Assembly (NCBI GenBank): GCA_000333855.2
Contig: CM007317.1
Coordinates: forward strand, 215,890 to 279,889
Reading direction: 5' to 3'
DNA: 64,000 nucleotides
Origin: Endotrypanum monterogeii
Taxonomy: Eukaryota; Euglenozoa; Kinetoplastea; Trypanosomatida; Trypanosomatidae
Shown here: positions 22,157-31,215 of the stretch, piece by piece
Layout: each line of letters begins with the position of its first letter
Position numbering within the stretch: the first letter of the stretch is position 1
The notes under the pieces: model-generated
Database searches by the model: none
What the model saw: only the letters and a program-made list of their open reading frames with translations
What the model was told of the DNA's origin: nothing
Made by a program: the position numbers and the translations under genes

Positions 22157-22342
22157 AAAATATACTTTTCTGTACGCTTTAGGAACACTCCTTTGGTACG
22201 TGTACACACACACACACACACACACATACACTTGCTAGTGGCCCTCGTCACCTTCGAGCATACCCTTCTAACGGCCACATACTCTGAACTCTTCGGCTCT
22301 TTTTTTTCTGTGGCTTCTCTGTATACACCTCCGGCCGTCCTC

Positions 22343-22400
22343 CTCCCATCTCCCCCCTCCCATCTCCCCCCTCCCATCTCCCCCCCTCCCATCTCCCCCC
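22343..22400. repeat. C-rich ~14-15 bp tandem repeat, four copies
   Basis: Unit CTCCCATCTCCCCC is repeated four times with slight length variation in the C run. It lies ~60 bases upstream of the TTC4 start and forms part of its pyrimidine-rich leader region. The minus strand carries regularly spaced G runs. Confidence 0.9.
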
Positions 22401-22419
22401 TGCAACCTCGGGGAAAGGT

Positions 22420-22447
22420 GTTTCTCCTCCCTTCCTTTTCGATTTAG
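22420..22447 (+). promoter_or_regulatory. Probable spliced-leader acceptor for TTC4
   Basis: A C/T tract ends in CGATTTAG at 22447, 14 bases before the ATG at 22462. Confidence 0.65.
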
Positions 22448-22461
22448 TATTTTCACTCGCC

Positions 22462-23643
22462 ATGTTACGGGGACTTGTGAATGCCCAGTCGCTGAGCTCG
22501 GAACAGGAAGAGCACATCGACCTGCTTCAAAATGAGATCGATGAGATATGGAACCGCCGCGGCAGCTACCAGATCGACCCAGACGCCTGGGAAACAATGC
22601 CGTTTTTTATGGAGGCGATTACAAAAGAGGACATTGATAAGAATGCCAACTGTGCAGCTCTTGCGTCTATTGTCTACGACGAAGTGCCGCCAGATGAGAT
22701 TGCCGAGAATCGGAAGGAGCACGGAAACCGCGCCTTAAACATGGCCCTTAACCCTAATCAGGATCGACGTGAGAACCTCGCACGCGCTGCGTGTTACAGT
22801 TACACAGAGGCTCTCCAGGCTAAAGGTAAGGACACGACGCTGTCGTCTGTCATATACGCCAACCGTAGCCTCGCTCAGTTTATCATCGGCAACTATGGCC
22901 ACGCACTCTCAGACGCACAGCGGTCTATTATTCTCAACCCGGACTACCGCAAGGCGTACTTCCGAGGTGCAAAAAGTGCCCTGGCGCTGAAAAAATACGA
23001 CATGGGACTTCAGCTGCTGGAGAAAGGACGGCGTCTTAGTCATCCGCCGATGGACGCAGCGACGGAGTCGGAGTTCGCGGACCTGGAAAGGCAGTGCAGG
23101 CTGGGCAAGGAGAAGAAGGCATCAGAAGAGGCGCACCAGCGACGCGCTGCGAATTCACAGGCAGCGAAAATATCAAATGTGGCGCGCGCCATCACCTCCA
23201 GTGGCATCAGGATTTCTCCCAAAGCGGAGGTGACCAGTGAGCAGATGGGTGTCTACGGAAACCCAAAGCCCTACTTCGACACCGACGGCATGCTTCATGT
23301 TCCACTTCTCTTCATGTACGATGAGTATCAGCAGACAGACATCATGCATGATGTCGCTTGTGACGTGTGTGCTGCGGAGCTCCTGGACGAGCTCATGCCG
23401 TTCCCGTGGGATGACAACGGGCGCTACCGAAAGTTCGATGACATCGTCGTCTTCTACAAGATCGATGACGGGGTGAGCGATGTGCAGTGCTACGAAATGG
23501 ACCAGGGCTGGCCCTTGCTCGAGGTGTTCCGTGAAGAGACGTATGAAATGCCACAGTTGATGCCGGTGCTGCATGTGGTGAGCAAAGACAGTGAGCTTCT
23601 TGAGCGCTTCAAAGTCCACCGCGTTGGGTCCAAAAAAGTTTAG
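22462..23643 (+). CDS. TTC4/Cns1-type TPR co-chaperone of Hsp90
   Basis: 393 residues, the usual length of the family. Cns1/TTC4 proteins bind the C-terminal tail of Hsp90/Hsp70 with a TPR clamp and act in cytosolic protein folding. The N-terminal segment contains the family motif W-E-T-M-P-x-F-M (about 43-50). A TPR domain follows from ~80 to 200, with N-x-x-H-G-N-x-A-L in the first helix, Y-A-N-R-S-L-A in the second repeat and Y-R-K-A-Y-F-R-G-A in the third. These match the clamp consensus, including the Lys/Arg and Asn positions that hold the EEVD tail. A charged helix follows (~205-235). The C-terminal ~130 residues with V-P-L-L-F-M-Y-D-E-Y and P-W-D resemble the 'wheel' domain of Cns1. 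The ATG at 22462 is supported by a clear splice acceptor 14 bases upstream. Confidence 0.86.
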   Translation: MLRGLVNAQSLSSEQEEHIDLLQNEIDEIWNRRGSYQIDPDAWETMPFFMEAITKEDIDKNANCAALASIVYDEVPPDEIAENRKEHGNRALNMALNPNQDRRENLARAACYSYTEALQAKGKDTTLSSVIYANRSLAQFIIGNYGHALSDAQRSIILNPDYRKAYFRGAKSALALKKYDMGLQLLEKGRRLSHPPMDAATESEFADLERQCRLGKEKKASEEAHQRRAANSQAAKISNVARAITSSGIRISPKAEVTSEQMGVYGNPKPYFDTDGMLHVPLLFMYDEYQQTDIMHDVACDVCAAELLDELMPFPWDDNGRYRKFDDIVVFYKIDDGVSDVQCYEMDQGWPLLEVFREETYEMPQLMPVLHVVSKDSELLERFKVHRVGSKKV

Positions 23644-24649
23644 TGTGTCTGGTAGACGAAGGTGAAGGGAGTGGGGAGGGAGCGAAGAGGGTAGGTGCTG
23701 GGCAGATAGTTGCGAAGGGTGGCGATTGGCATGATTTTTCTGCCTAGGTTGCTGCTCCACATTCTTCCTTTCGCCCATATCTGAGCCTATCTATTCCGCC
23801 AACTTTCTAGCTCGTCTTCCTCCTCCTTTTTTGTTTTGCCTAGCTCGCTTTGTTTCCCCTTAGTCGCGACTCTTGTCACCACACACCAACATTCTCTGCT
23901 GATTCTGCAAGGTCGACGTGGAGCTAATATTGCTCCACACATCGTGGTCAGACGCGCCTCCTTACCCCCTCGATGACCTCATAAGCGCTCTCTTGTCACT
24001 TTTCCTTTTCTTTTTTCTCACTGACGTGTAATGTTCGCCGTGTAGCGGAGTTTTGTGCCACCTGTTTGTGGCTATGCCAGCTCCTCGTACACACAACTTG
24101 TACGGTGGGCCGGGGGGGGGGCGGCGGTGGCCCACTTGAAACCCTTCAAAGGCGACTATAAAAAAAAAAAAGAAATGCTCTTGAAAATATCCACAAATGA
24201 CATAGGAGGAGTACAGTGCGCGGTGCTCAGGTAACAAATGCCCATCTTTTTTTTTATTTTTGCTTCTCTTTCCTTGTAGGTGTCTTGACTCTGCTGCACC
24301 ACCTCTACCTTTCTCTGGCAGGTGTATCGGACTTCTTGATCCACTCCGTGAGGGGCTTAAACATAATGCATCTTTTTTTTTTACTTTCCCCTTCTTTCGA
24401 TTTCTTTTCCGGCTGACCCCCCCTCCCCCCCCACATACACACACACACCACCACTACCACCTCTTCCTGTATCATCTGTACGGCACCGACTTACTGGGTT
24501 GGCGCTGTGACGCACTCTATACGACCATGTACTGCAAGTGTGGAAACAAAGCCATTCTCTTCTCTCCCCTGCTTGCTCCTTAACCGGAGTGCGCTACACG
24601 CATAGTCAATCAGACAGGGAAGTGGGTGGAGGAGCGCCCATCCAGTTAC
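23644..24649. other. Intergenic stretch, no supported gene
   Basis: Pyrimidine-rich, with a G9 run at ~24113, A and T homopolymers, C runs near 24418-24430 and a short CA tract. No coding frame is supported. A C/T tract at 24556-24582 followed by AGs before 24616 is the probable splice region of the transporter gene. Confidence 0.55.
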
Positions 24650-26542
24650 ATGAGCTTGTTTTTAGGGCTTCCCAAGGGGAGCTGGGTGGTGCTAGGCGTT
24701 GAGTTCGCAGAGCGTCTCGGCTATTACGCAGTTGCCTTGTCCCTGTTCACGTACTGCACTGTTATGCTCCAGACCGGTCCTGCAGTGGCGAATGCGCTGA
24801 TCAATATTGTCTACATCCTCATCCCCTCTGCAGCCTTTGTTGCGTCGGGTTGGGCGGACAGCCGGGCTGGTAGACCGCGTGTGCTGGCCATTGCGTTGAT
24901 TGTCTACGCAACGTCGCTTCTCCTTCTGTCTCTCTCAGCCGCTCCTTTCTTCTACACCTCTTTTCCTTATGGGGCAAGGTGGGGTAGTGTGGCGTTATTT
25001 TCTCTGTCGCTCGTGGGGTTCAGCATTGGGTACGGCTCTATGAAGGTCTGCACAAATCCTATCATGGCCGACTGCGTCGTGTTACACTTCCGCAGTGCTT
25101 TCACGGATGCGCCAGTCATATTGGGCGATGAGCCGGAGGAGTCAAAGGAGAGTGCCACAAGTCTTGCGAAAGCCACCGATCTCCACACAAGTGAGATGGC
25201 TTCCCTGGAGATTGCAGCGTGCCAGGGTTCCTCCGCAGACTCTACCTCTGCGGTGAGTTGCGTGCCAACGAGGGGGCCCTTGTCGTATGGCACAGCAGCC
25301 ATTGGAGGAGATGCGGCGACTCTCTGTGAGGAGGAACAGGTGAAGGTGGCTCTTTCTCGCTTGTTTGTGTACGCTTACTGGCTGGGAAATTTTGGCGGCC
25401 TCATTGGCATCCTTGTTGCCCCGCTCTTGCGTGGTATCGAGAGTCGTCGTCTTGTGCAGGGGAGCAAAGAATACACTACGGGGTATTATTACACCTTCCT
25501 GTTAGCGTCAGTGTCCGTCAGCTTAGGCGGTCTTGTTCTTTTCAGAAGCTATTCTTCGTTGCCTCGCAACGTGGCAACACCCGACTTTGTGTTTGTTCGC
25601 GTGCTCGTACTCGCACTGCGGAATAGGTGGGTCGTGTTTCGAGGCCACGCAAGAGTGGTTTCCGAGGGCTCTGATGACATTGCTGCTTCTCTGGATTGGC
25701 TTGATTATGCATGGGTGCGGCTGGAACCTGTTTTACCTGAAGGAGAGGCGCACGCACCCACTGCTCATCGTAACATTCGACATGACGAGGCTGATGTTTT
25801 TGCACAGCCTCCCCCATCTGTGTACGCTCCCATTAACGACACCCCATTAACCGATGTCCACGGTGACACCGATGCTCTCTTTCTCTGGGTGGTGGAATGC
25901 CGCACGGCGCTGCAGATATGCAAGTCGTTTATCGCGTTGCCCATCTACTGGCTGATCAGCAATCAGTTCAGCACAAACCTGATGTACTTGACTGCGGCGC
26001 TGGACCTTCCGCCGTTCGTTCCTGGCGAGGTGTTCAACAACATCAACACGCTGACAATGCTACTTCTGCTAGTTCTCTGGGATCAATGGCTGCTTCCGCA
26101 TGTTTTGCAACACCGTGTTCCCTCTGCTTGTCTTCGCATTGTCGCAGGTTTCGTGTGTGTGTGCATTTCGATGCTGTGGTGCGGCTTCTTGCAATGCTCC
26201 ATCAACAGCCGTGGCTACTATGAAGGGGAGGATACCTATGTGCTGCGTGACGGCCAACGACAAGTCTCGGCGGGGTGGCTGGTAATGCCCTATATTCTGC
26301 TAGGTTTTGCCTCTGCTTTGGTGGACCCGACAGTGATGGAGGTTGCGTACCGCGACGCCCCCGAACGAATGAAGGGGACAGTGATGGGGTTGTATTGGGT
26401 TGCCTCCAGCGCCAGCGGCTTCTTGGGCCTCGTTTTGTCACCGGTGATGAAACCTCAGAATGCAGCAACGCTTTTTTTCCTCTTCGCCGCAGCACAGATG
26501 GCAGTGTCTGCGGGTTTTTATCTCTTGAACCGCGATCGCTAA
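24650..26542 (+). CDS. POT/PTR2-family proton-coupled transporter
   Basis: 630 residues, polytopic. POT-family carriers of the major facilitator superfamily import di- and tripeptides (nitrate or other solutes in some branches) with protons. Evidence: the TM1 proton-coupling motif E-x-x-E-R-[L]-x-Y-Y at residues 18-26, where Leu replaces the usual Phe. A G-x-G-S-M-K-x-x-x-N-P-I-x-A-D segment near 135-150 stands in the place of the family's G-I-K-x-x-x-x-x-x-x-D-Q. About twelve hydrophobic spans in all, with paired helices after a central ~75-residue hydrophilic loop (~165-240) and a second loop (~330-410). The last helices carry A-P-E-R-M-K-G-T-V-M-G, also a family feature. The frame is open from a GTG eight codons upstream; the ATG at 24650 is chosen. 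Substrate is unknown, and the altered motifs mean it may not be a peptide carrier. Confidence 0.75.
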   Translation: MSLFLGLPKGSWVVLGVEFAERLGYYAVALSLFTYCTVMLQTGPAVANALINIVYILIPSAAFVASGWADSRAGRPRVLAIALIVYATSLLLLSLSAAPFFYTSFPYGARWGSVALFSLSLVGFSIGYGSMKVCTNPIMADCVVLHFRSAFTDAPVILGDEPEESKESATSLAKATDLHTSEMASLEIAACQGSSADSTSAVSCVPTRGPLSYGTAAIGGDAATLCEEEQVKVALSRLFVYAYWLGNFGGLIGILVAPLLRGIESRRLVQGSKEYTTGYYYTFLLASVSVSLGGLVLFRSYSSLPRNVATPDFVFVRVLVLALRNRWVVFRGHARVVSEGSDDIAASLDWLDYAWVRLEPVLPEGEAHAPTAHRNIRHDEADVFAQPPPSVYAPINDTPLTDVHGDTDALFLWVVECRTALQICKSFIALPIYWLISNQFSTNLMYLTAALDLPPFVPGEVFNNINTLTMLLLLVLWDQWLLPHVLQHRVPSACLRIVAGFVCVCISMLWCGFLQCSINSRGYYEGEDTYVLRDGQRQVSAGWLVMPYILLGFASALVDPTVMEVAYRDAPERMKGTVMGLYWVASSASGFLGLVLSPVMKPQNAATLFFLFAAAQMAVSAGFYLLNRDR

Positions 26543-27588
26543 TCTCATGTGGGTGTGTATCCTCCAGTATCGCTCTGCAGGCGTTTTAGATAAGCACCAC
26601 TCATTAGGCATCTTCTTATTCTTCTGTTACTGTTGTCGCGCGCTCATTTGCTTTTTGGGTACACGAAGGCTCGTGTACACTTAAACTTCTACAGCTAACA
26701 CTCTCAGCTCATCACAGAAGTAGCTCTCCCTGCTTCCCCCCCCCCCCCCCTCCACTCCTTTCTCCCTTCCCATCCCTTCCCCTCGTCCCAGTTCACTCGT
26801 GAAGAGGGCACATTCTTCTATGCTTGACTGGTCGCATATTCTTTTTCCTCAGCTGATCCCTTCCTCGCCGTGATGCAGAAATGTAGGGCAGCTGGAGAAC
26901 TGATGGTAAGGGTCTAGGGTTGGAAGAACTGTCTAGTGGTGGGTTCACGGCATCTTGGAATTCTTTTATCGGACGATGCCTGTATGGTCTCTCTTATTTT
27001 AATAGAAGCATCAGAAGAAAATAGTTTTGATGCACGCGCGTCTTCATTTTTCTCCCTGCATGCCCCCCCTCCCCCCCCTGGTCGCTTGTCCTGCACGGAG
27101 GGAGAGATTGACGTGTGTTTGTGAGCATGCGCACAGGATACTCATCCGGCCAATTTAAAGAAAGTATTCTACCTTACGTTGAAAAGGGTTTTGTATTCCA
27201 CACACGCAGTGGCCACGTGAGCGTTTCATTTGTGTACTTCAGGCACCATAGGGCTTGGGGCATGTAAAAGGTGAAAAGCACAACATCGGATATGCTGTGA
27301 TCATCTCACCTCTGCTGCGGATCATCCGTGAGCCCCGTGTACTGTGCGTATGCAGAGGTACTCGCCTCCCTTCGCCCCACGCGTGCCGCCGCGTATCGTT
27401 TCACCACCTTTATGTCTTCTTGCTCATGCGTATGCGCACTCATTTCTCTCTCGTGTTTGTTGTCTTGATCTTTTCTACACATCCATGGCTGTGTGTGTCT
27501 GTGACCTCTCCTCTGCTCACTCATCCCCATTGTATCCTTACTTCACGGCTTCGTTCCTGCAGTCTGGATTCTACGCGAGCTTTTCCAA
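26543..27588. other. Intergenic stretch, no supported gene
   Basis: Contains a C15 run (26736-26750), C/T-rich and CT-rich stretches and a T/C-rich end before eL6. No frame with convincing coding content. Confidence 0.6.
27500..27562 (+). promoter_or_regulatory. Strong spliced-leader acceptor for eL6
   Basis: A ~60-base C/T-rich stretch ends in CGTTCCTGCAG at 27562, leaving a 26-base leader before the ATG at 27589. A strong tract is expected ahead of a ribosomal-protein gene. Confidence 0.7.
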
Positions 27589-28167
27589 ATGGCCGCCACC
27601 AAGTCCGCTGCGAAGAGGAAGACCGCGAAGAAGGTGTCGCGCAAGAGTCCCGAGTACACCACTCTGCGCAAGAGTTGTGCTCCCGGCGCCATCGCGATCA
27701 TCCTCGCCGGCCGCTTCCGCGGTCGCCGCGCTGTGATCCTGAAGCAGCTGCCGAACAACGGTCCTCTGGTCGTGTCCGGCCCGATGAAGTACAACGGTGT
27801 CCCCATTCGCCGTATCGACTCCCGCTACGTGATCGCCACAAGCACCAAGGTCGACGTGTCCGGCGTTGACACGGCACTGATCACCCCTGAGGTGTTCCAG
27901 CGCCCAAAGGCGGAAAAGCCGTCCAAGAGCGAGGGCGACTTCATGGGTGACAAGCAGAAGGCCAAGGCGGAGAAGGCTGCCAAGAAGACTTCCAAGGCAG
28001 AGAAGAAGACCGTTGTGTCGGACGCGCGCGCCCAGCTGCAGAAGAAGGTCGACGCTGCCCTCATCCAGGCCATCAAGAAGGACCCTCTGGGCAAGGAGAA
28101 GGCCGGCTACCTGCGCTCCGTCTTCACGGTGAAGCCGGGTGACATGCCCCACCGCTGGAACTGGTAA
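27589..28167 (+). CDS. RPL6: 60S ribosomal protein eL6
   Basis: 192 residues, basic. eL6 is a structural protein of the large cytosolic ribosomal subunit. The N terminus is Lys/Arg/Ala-rich. The conserved core at ~33-90 has P-G-A-I-A-I-x-L-A-G-R-F-R-G-R-R-A-V followed by L-L/V-V-S-G-P and N-G-V-P-x-R-R-I, the hallmark of eL6. A Lys/Ala-rich helical segment (~120-150) and the C terminus F-T-V-K-P-G-D-x-P-H follow, as in other eL6 proteins. Codon third positions are almost always G or C, stronger than in any neighbour, as expected for a highly expressed gene. A single copy lies in this window. Confidence 0.96.
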   Translation: MAATKSAAKRKTAKKVSRKSPEYTTLRKSCAPGAIAIILAGRFRGRRAVILKQLPNNGPLVVSGPMKYNGVPIRRIDSRYVIATSTKVDVSGVDTALITPEVFQRPKAEKPSKSEGDFMGDKQKAKAEKAAKKTSKAEKKTVVSDARAQLQKKVDAALIQAIKKDPLGKEKAGYLRSVFTVKPGDMPHRWNW

Positions 28168-28511
28168 GGCGGGCAGCACGAGGATGCTTTCTGGCATACG
28201 GGTGTTGGTGTCGGAGGCGTACCATGCTGTTTGCTTTCTTCCAGGTAAGAAGCACCATCGGTGATACTAATTCACGTGCTTGGTTTTGCTTACTTTCGTT
28301 GCCTTGAGCCTCTTCTCGGAGTTTCTTCCTTTTTAAAATTATTATTTCTGTTTTATTGTTTTTTTTTCAAAATGCTTTACCCAAATGAAGAAAAAAAGAA
28401 AATCGTGATCGCACGCAATCTCATTCTCTCTACTTCTGTTCTGTTGGCTACTTTCACGTGAAGCGTTGTGGGTGATGCGCCGAGGCATTTCTCCCCCGCC
28501 CTTTTTTTTTT

Positions 28512-28540
28512 GGGGGGGGGGAGGAGGGGGAGGGGTGGGG
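28512..28540 (+). repeat. G-rich tract with G-quadruplex potential
   Basis: Ten G, then GG, GGGGG, GGGG and GGGG runs separated by single A or T bases, directly after a run of ten T. It lies in the probable 3' UTR of eL6. Confidence 0.8.
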
Positions 28541-28763
28541 CAGCCAGGTCTGCCACTGTTAGTGTGCCCTCATTTGACTCCACACTGCTGCTGTGTTTGC
28601 CTTTTTGCTTTACCCACAGGTGCACCGGTATTGAGATGTGATCCTAGCAAGCGCGAGACCGTTGCTAGGATGAGTGAGAGGTGTGATGGTGATGAGTGAC
28701 GTCTGCTCATCGAGTTTCCACAAGTCTCGTACCAGCGTGTCTAGGCAAATGGTTTTTAGTACT

Positions 28764-28801
28764 TGTCTTTTCTTATTTTGTCCTCCAACCTTTCCCATCA
28801 G
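28764..28801 (+). promoter_or_regulatory. Strong spliced-leader acceptor for WDR70-like gene
   Basis: A T/C-rich tract ends in CCTTTCCCATCAG at 28801. The 91 bases to the ATG at 28893 hold no other ATG. Confidence 0.7.
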
Positions 28802-28892
28802 GTACACAACAGATACGCAATCATACACATATTCATAGAGGCTCCTTGCGCTCACTAGTAGAGGAAAAGGGGGAGAGGTTTGTCAGGTTCTC

Positions 28893-30449
28893 ATGAGCAG
28901 AAGCAGCGAGGACGAGTACGACCCCGCAGAGGTGGTCGTGCACACAACCACCGTGCCACTTTCTACTAGCGATGCCTTATCGCCTTCACCGATTGCGTCG
29001 CTGCTGAGGACAGCCATGGCGCATCCATCGGAGAACGTTTCCCCCACGTCTGCCTCCTCCACTGCCCCGGGGAAGACGCCTTCGGTGCTTCCACTTCCCT
29101 TTTTACCCACACTTCAGAATCTCAGCGGCAGCGCGGACGGCGGCTACCGCTTGCGCAGCGACATCAAAGGCCGCATCCGCTGCCTCGCACTCAATCCGGC
29201 TGGTACCACACTGTGCGCCGGCAGTGAAGATGGACAACTGTGCATGTGGGACTTCACTGTCCCTCTCAAGTCACATCGCGTGCAGCCTACGCGAGTGCTG
29301 ACTCCGTTTGTAAACCGTATCTCAGGTTTGCAGCCCATCATCGCGTTGGCCTGTGCAAAAGGTGGCAGCTACTTTGTCGCCTGCCAAGACGGTGACAGTC
29401 CAGCGTTGGTGCGAGCCTCGGGAGAGCAGTTGGGGTACTGCGCGATCGGAGAGCGTGGCTTAATGGACGTCGTCCAATGCAGAGGCCATCGTGCCCCGGT
29501 CACCTGTGTTGCCGCGCATACTCACGATGCTGCCTCTTTTTTCACTGGCAGCCAAGATGGAACGGTGAGGCTGTGGAGCAGCTCCACGTTCAAACAAGGC
29601 AGCGTCTACGCGGTGAAGCACGGCTCCGGGCAGGTCACAGACACGCATGTTGTGGAGAGTGTGGCTAGTCTCGATGGGTTCAACAGCGGACTGGGGCGCG
29701 TTTTCGCGAGCGGAGGGCAGGATGGGCGAGTTCAAATGTGGGACAGCAGGGTCAAGTACCGCCCTGGTGGGGCCATCGCCACCGTGGACATGTACACCGC
29801 CACATCCCCGGCAGGGCTTGGCAAGACGACGGAGGATGCTTTTATGGAAAAGCACGTTGGTGGTGTGATGGAGATGCGCATCAAAGACGCGGGTGCCTCT
29901 TGTGCTTCCGTCAACTACGGACTTGCCGTACGTCTGGGCAGCACTGTTAAGATGGTCGACCTCCGGAGCCTTTCTAGCAGCAGCTCTGGTGCTGCCTCAC
30001 ACCCCGTGGTACAAGAGGTAGCAGCAGGTCTTTCCCACGTGCTCGACACAGCAGTTCTCTCGATCGGTCTCGGTGGTGACCCTTCAACTATGCTGACAGG
30101 CACAAGTCGCGCCGGCTACAAAAACGCTGAGGGCGGCCACGTGGTCCAGTACCGCTACGTCGACAGCGGCCGACTCGAGCCAACTTTTGTCTGGCGAGCT
30201 GGGAAGCGGAACGAGGACGTCCTTTGTGCATGTGCTGATACGAGTCGCGCGGATGGGTGTGTTTTCGCTGGTCTGAGCTCTGGGGAGGTGGTGGTCCACG
30301 GGGCTTTCTCGAGCGGTATTTCAACTCCCCAGCCCATCGACGAGTGGTTGAGGACGCGACCAGAGAGGGAGGGATACGGGCGCTCGGTCGGTGAAAAAGC
30401 GCCGCGTGCGGAGGAGGAGGACGCGAGTCTGTTGCGCGACCTGTTTTAA
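28893..30449 (+). CDS. WDR70-like WD-repeat protein
   Basis: 518 residues. WDR70/gastrulation-defective proteins are nuclear WD-repeat factors, linked in yeast and animals to CRL4 ubiquitin ligase and the DNA-damage response. The first ~90 residues are Ser/Pro/Thr-rich. Repeats begin at ~90 (G-R-I-R-C-L-A-L-N-P-A-G ... D-G-Q-L-C-M-W-D-F, to 121). A further unit near 160-178 (F-V-A-C-Q-D-G ... A-L-V) and the L-M-D-V segment ahead of G-H-R-A-P-V-T-C (190-205) parallel WDR70 closely. The repeats D-G-T-V-R-L-W (222-228) and G-Q-D-G-R-V-Q-M-W-D-S-R (275-286) follow. A V-K-M-V-D-L-R unit comes near 353. The C-terminal tail is acidic and Arg-rich. Assignment to WDR70 rather than another WD protein rests on the order of these motifs. 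Confidence 0.7.
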   Translation: MSRSSEDEYDPAEVVVHTTTVPLSTSDALSPSPIASLLRTAMAHPSENVSPTSASSTAPGKTPSVLPLPFLPTLQNLSGSADGGYRLRSDIKGRIRCLALNPAGTTLCAGSEDGQLCMWDFTVPLKSHRVQPTRVLTPFVNRISGLQPIIALACAKGGSYFVACQDGDSPALVRASGEQLGYCAIGERGLMDVVQCRGHRAPVTCVAAHTHDAASFFTGSQDGTVRLWSSSTFKQGSVYAVKHGSGQVTDTHVVESVASLDGFNSGLGRVFASGGQDGRVQMWDSRVKYRPGGAIATVDMYTATSPAGLGKTTEDAFMEKHVGGVMEMRIKDAGASCASVNYGLAVRLGSTVKMVDLRSLSSSSSGAASHPVVQEVAAGLSHVLDTAVLSIGLGGDPSTMLTGTSRAGYKNAEGGHVVQYRYVDSGRLEPTFVWRAGKRNEDVLCACADTSRADGCVFAGLSSGEVVVHGAFSSGISTPQPIDEWLRTRPEREGYGRSVGEKAPRAEEEDASLLRDLF

Positions 30450-31215
30450 GTGTCAGTGCAGCCTCTCTTTGGTTCTGTGCCCCTCTCTCTTGCTTTCCTT
30501 CCCCCCCCCCCCCCCCGATCTACTAGCTGTGCCTCGGCACCCACATTTGTTTTCTTCTGGAGATCTGTTATTTCACTGGGAGTGTGCTCCGCTGCGCAGC
30601 ATCTCTGGCGAAACCACCAGGGCGTAACGCACCACGAGTCAAAGAGTCCTGGAGCGTGTACAGCTTCCCTATCACAAAAGGGCTGGGGTAGCAGATTGGG
30701 AGAGTGGGGAGCGGAGGGGGGGGGGGAAGGGGTCCAGTGTCGGAAAACAACATACATTATCTTGGATGAGCTGACGGGCTGAGCTTTCCCCAACAACGCC
30801 ATCGCTACAATCACCCCCTTGTATGGGGGGAGGGGGGGGTGAAGGCGTCTGTGCCTGACTAGTTTTTTTTTTTTTTTGTCTGTTGTTGTTGGTAAAAAAA
30901 AAAAGAATATACTCTCTTCCACTGGGAACGTTTTCTTGCCTCTCCATACCGCCCGAGCGCGTCAATCCGGCTATACTACCCTGATCTTTCGTACACTTCC
31001 TCACACTGGCGAGGCAATCGATGAGGAGGGGAGTCTGGTTTCGCTGACGGTGGAGGATTACGTTGTGTACAACCTATTTAACGTTCAAAGCCCTCCCGTT
31101 TCCCTCCTCTTTATTTTTTCTCCCTCTTATCTGAGGAGAGGACTTGGTGCTTTACAGGCAGTTGCGGGGCACACCATAGGGCGCAACCAGAGAGCCTTTT
31201 ATACGGCGCGTTGCC
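30450..31215. other. Intergenic stretch with C, G and T homopolymers
   Basis: Contains C15 (30502-30516), G-rich runs (about 30713-30733 and 30825-30839), T15 (30862-30876) and an A run (30895-30904). A C/T tract around 31089-31130 precedes the likely acceptor at 31156-31157. No coding frame is supported. Confidence 0.6.

Larger units (their letters stand above)
21531..22461. other. Intergenic region enclosing a candidate small gene and C-rich repeats
   Basis: Outside the candidate frame at 21896-22156 it contains GT and G runs (21716-21738), a CA tract (22205-22228) and a C-rich tandem repeat (22343-22400). Nothing else here looks coding. Confidence 0.55.
28168..28892. other. Intergenic stretch with T-run and G-rich block
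   Basis: T and A homopolymers, a G-rich block at 28512-28540, and a pyrimidine tract before 28801. No coding frame is supported. Confidence 0.6.
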
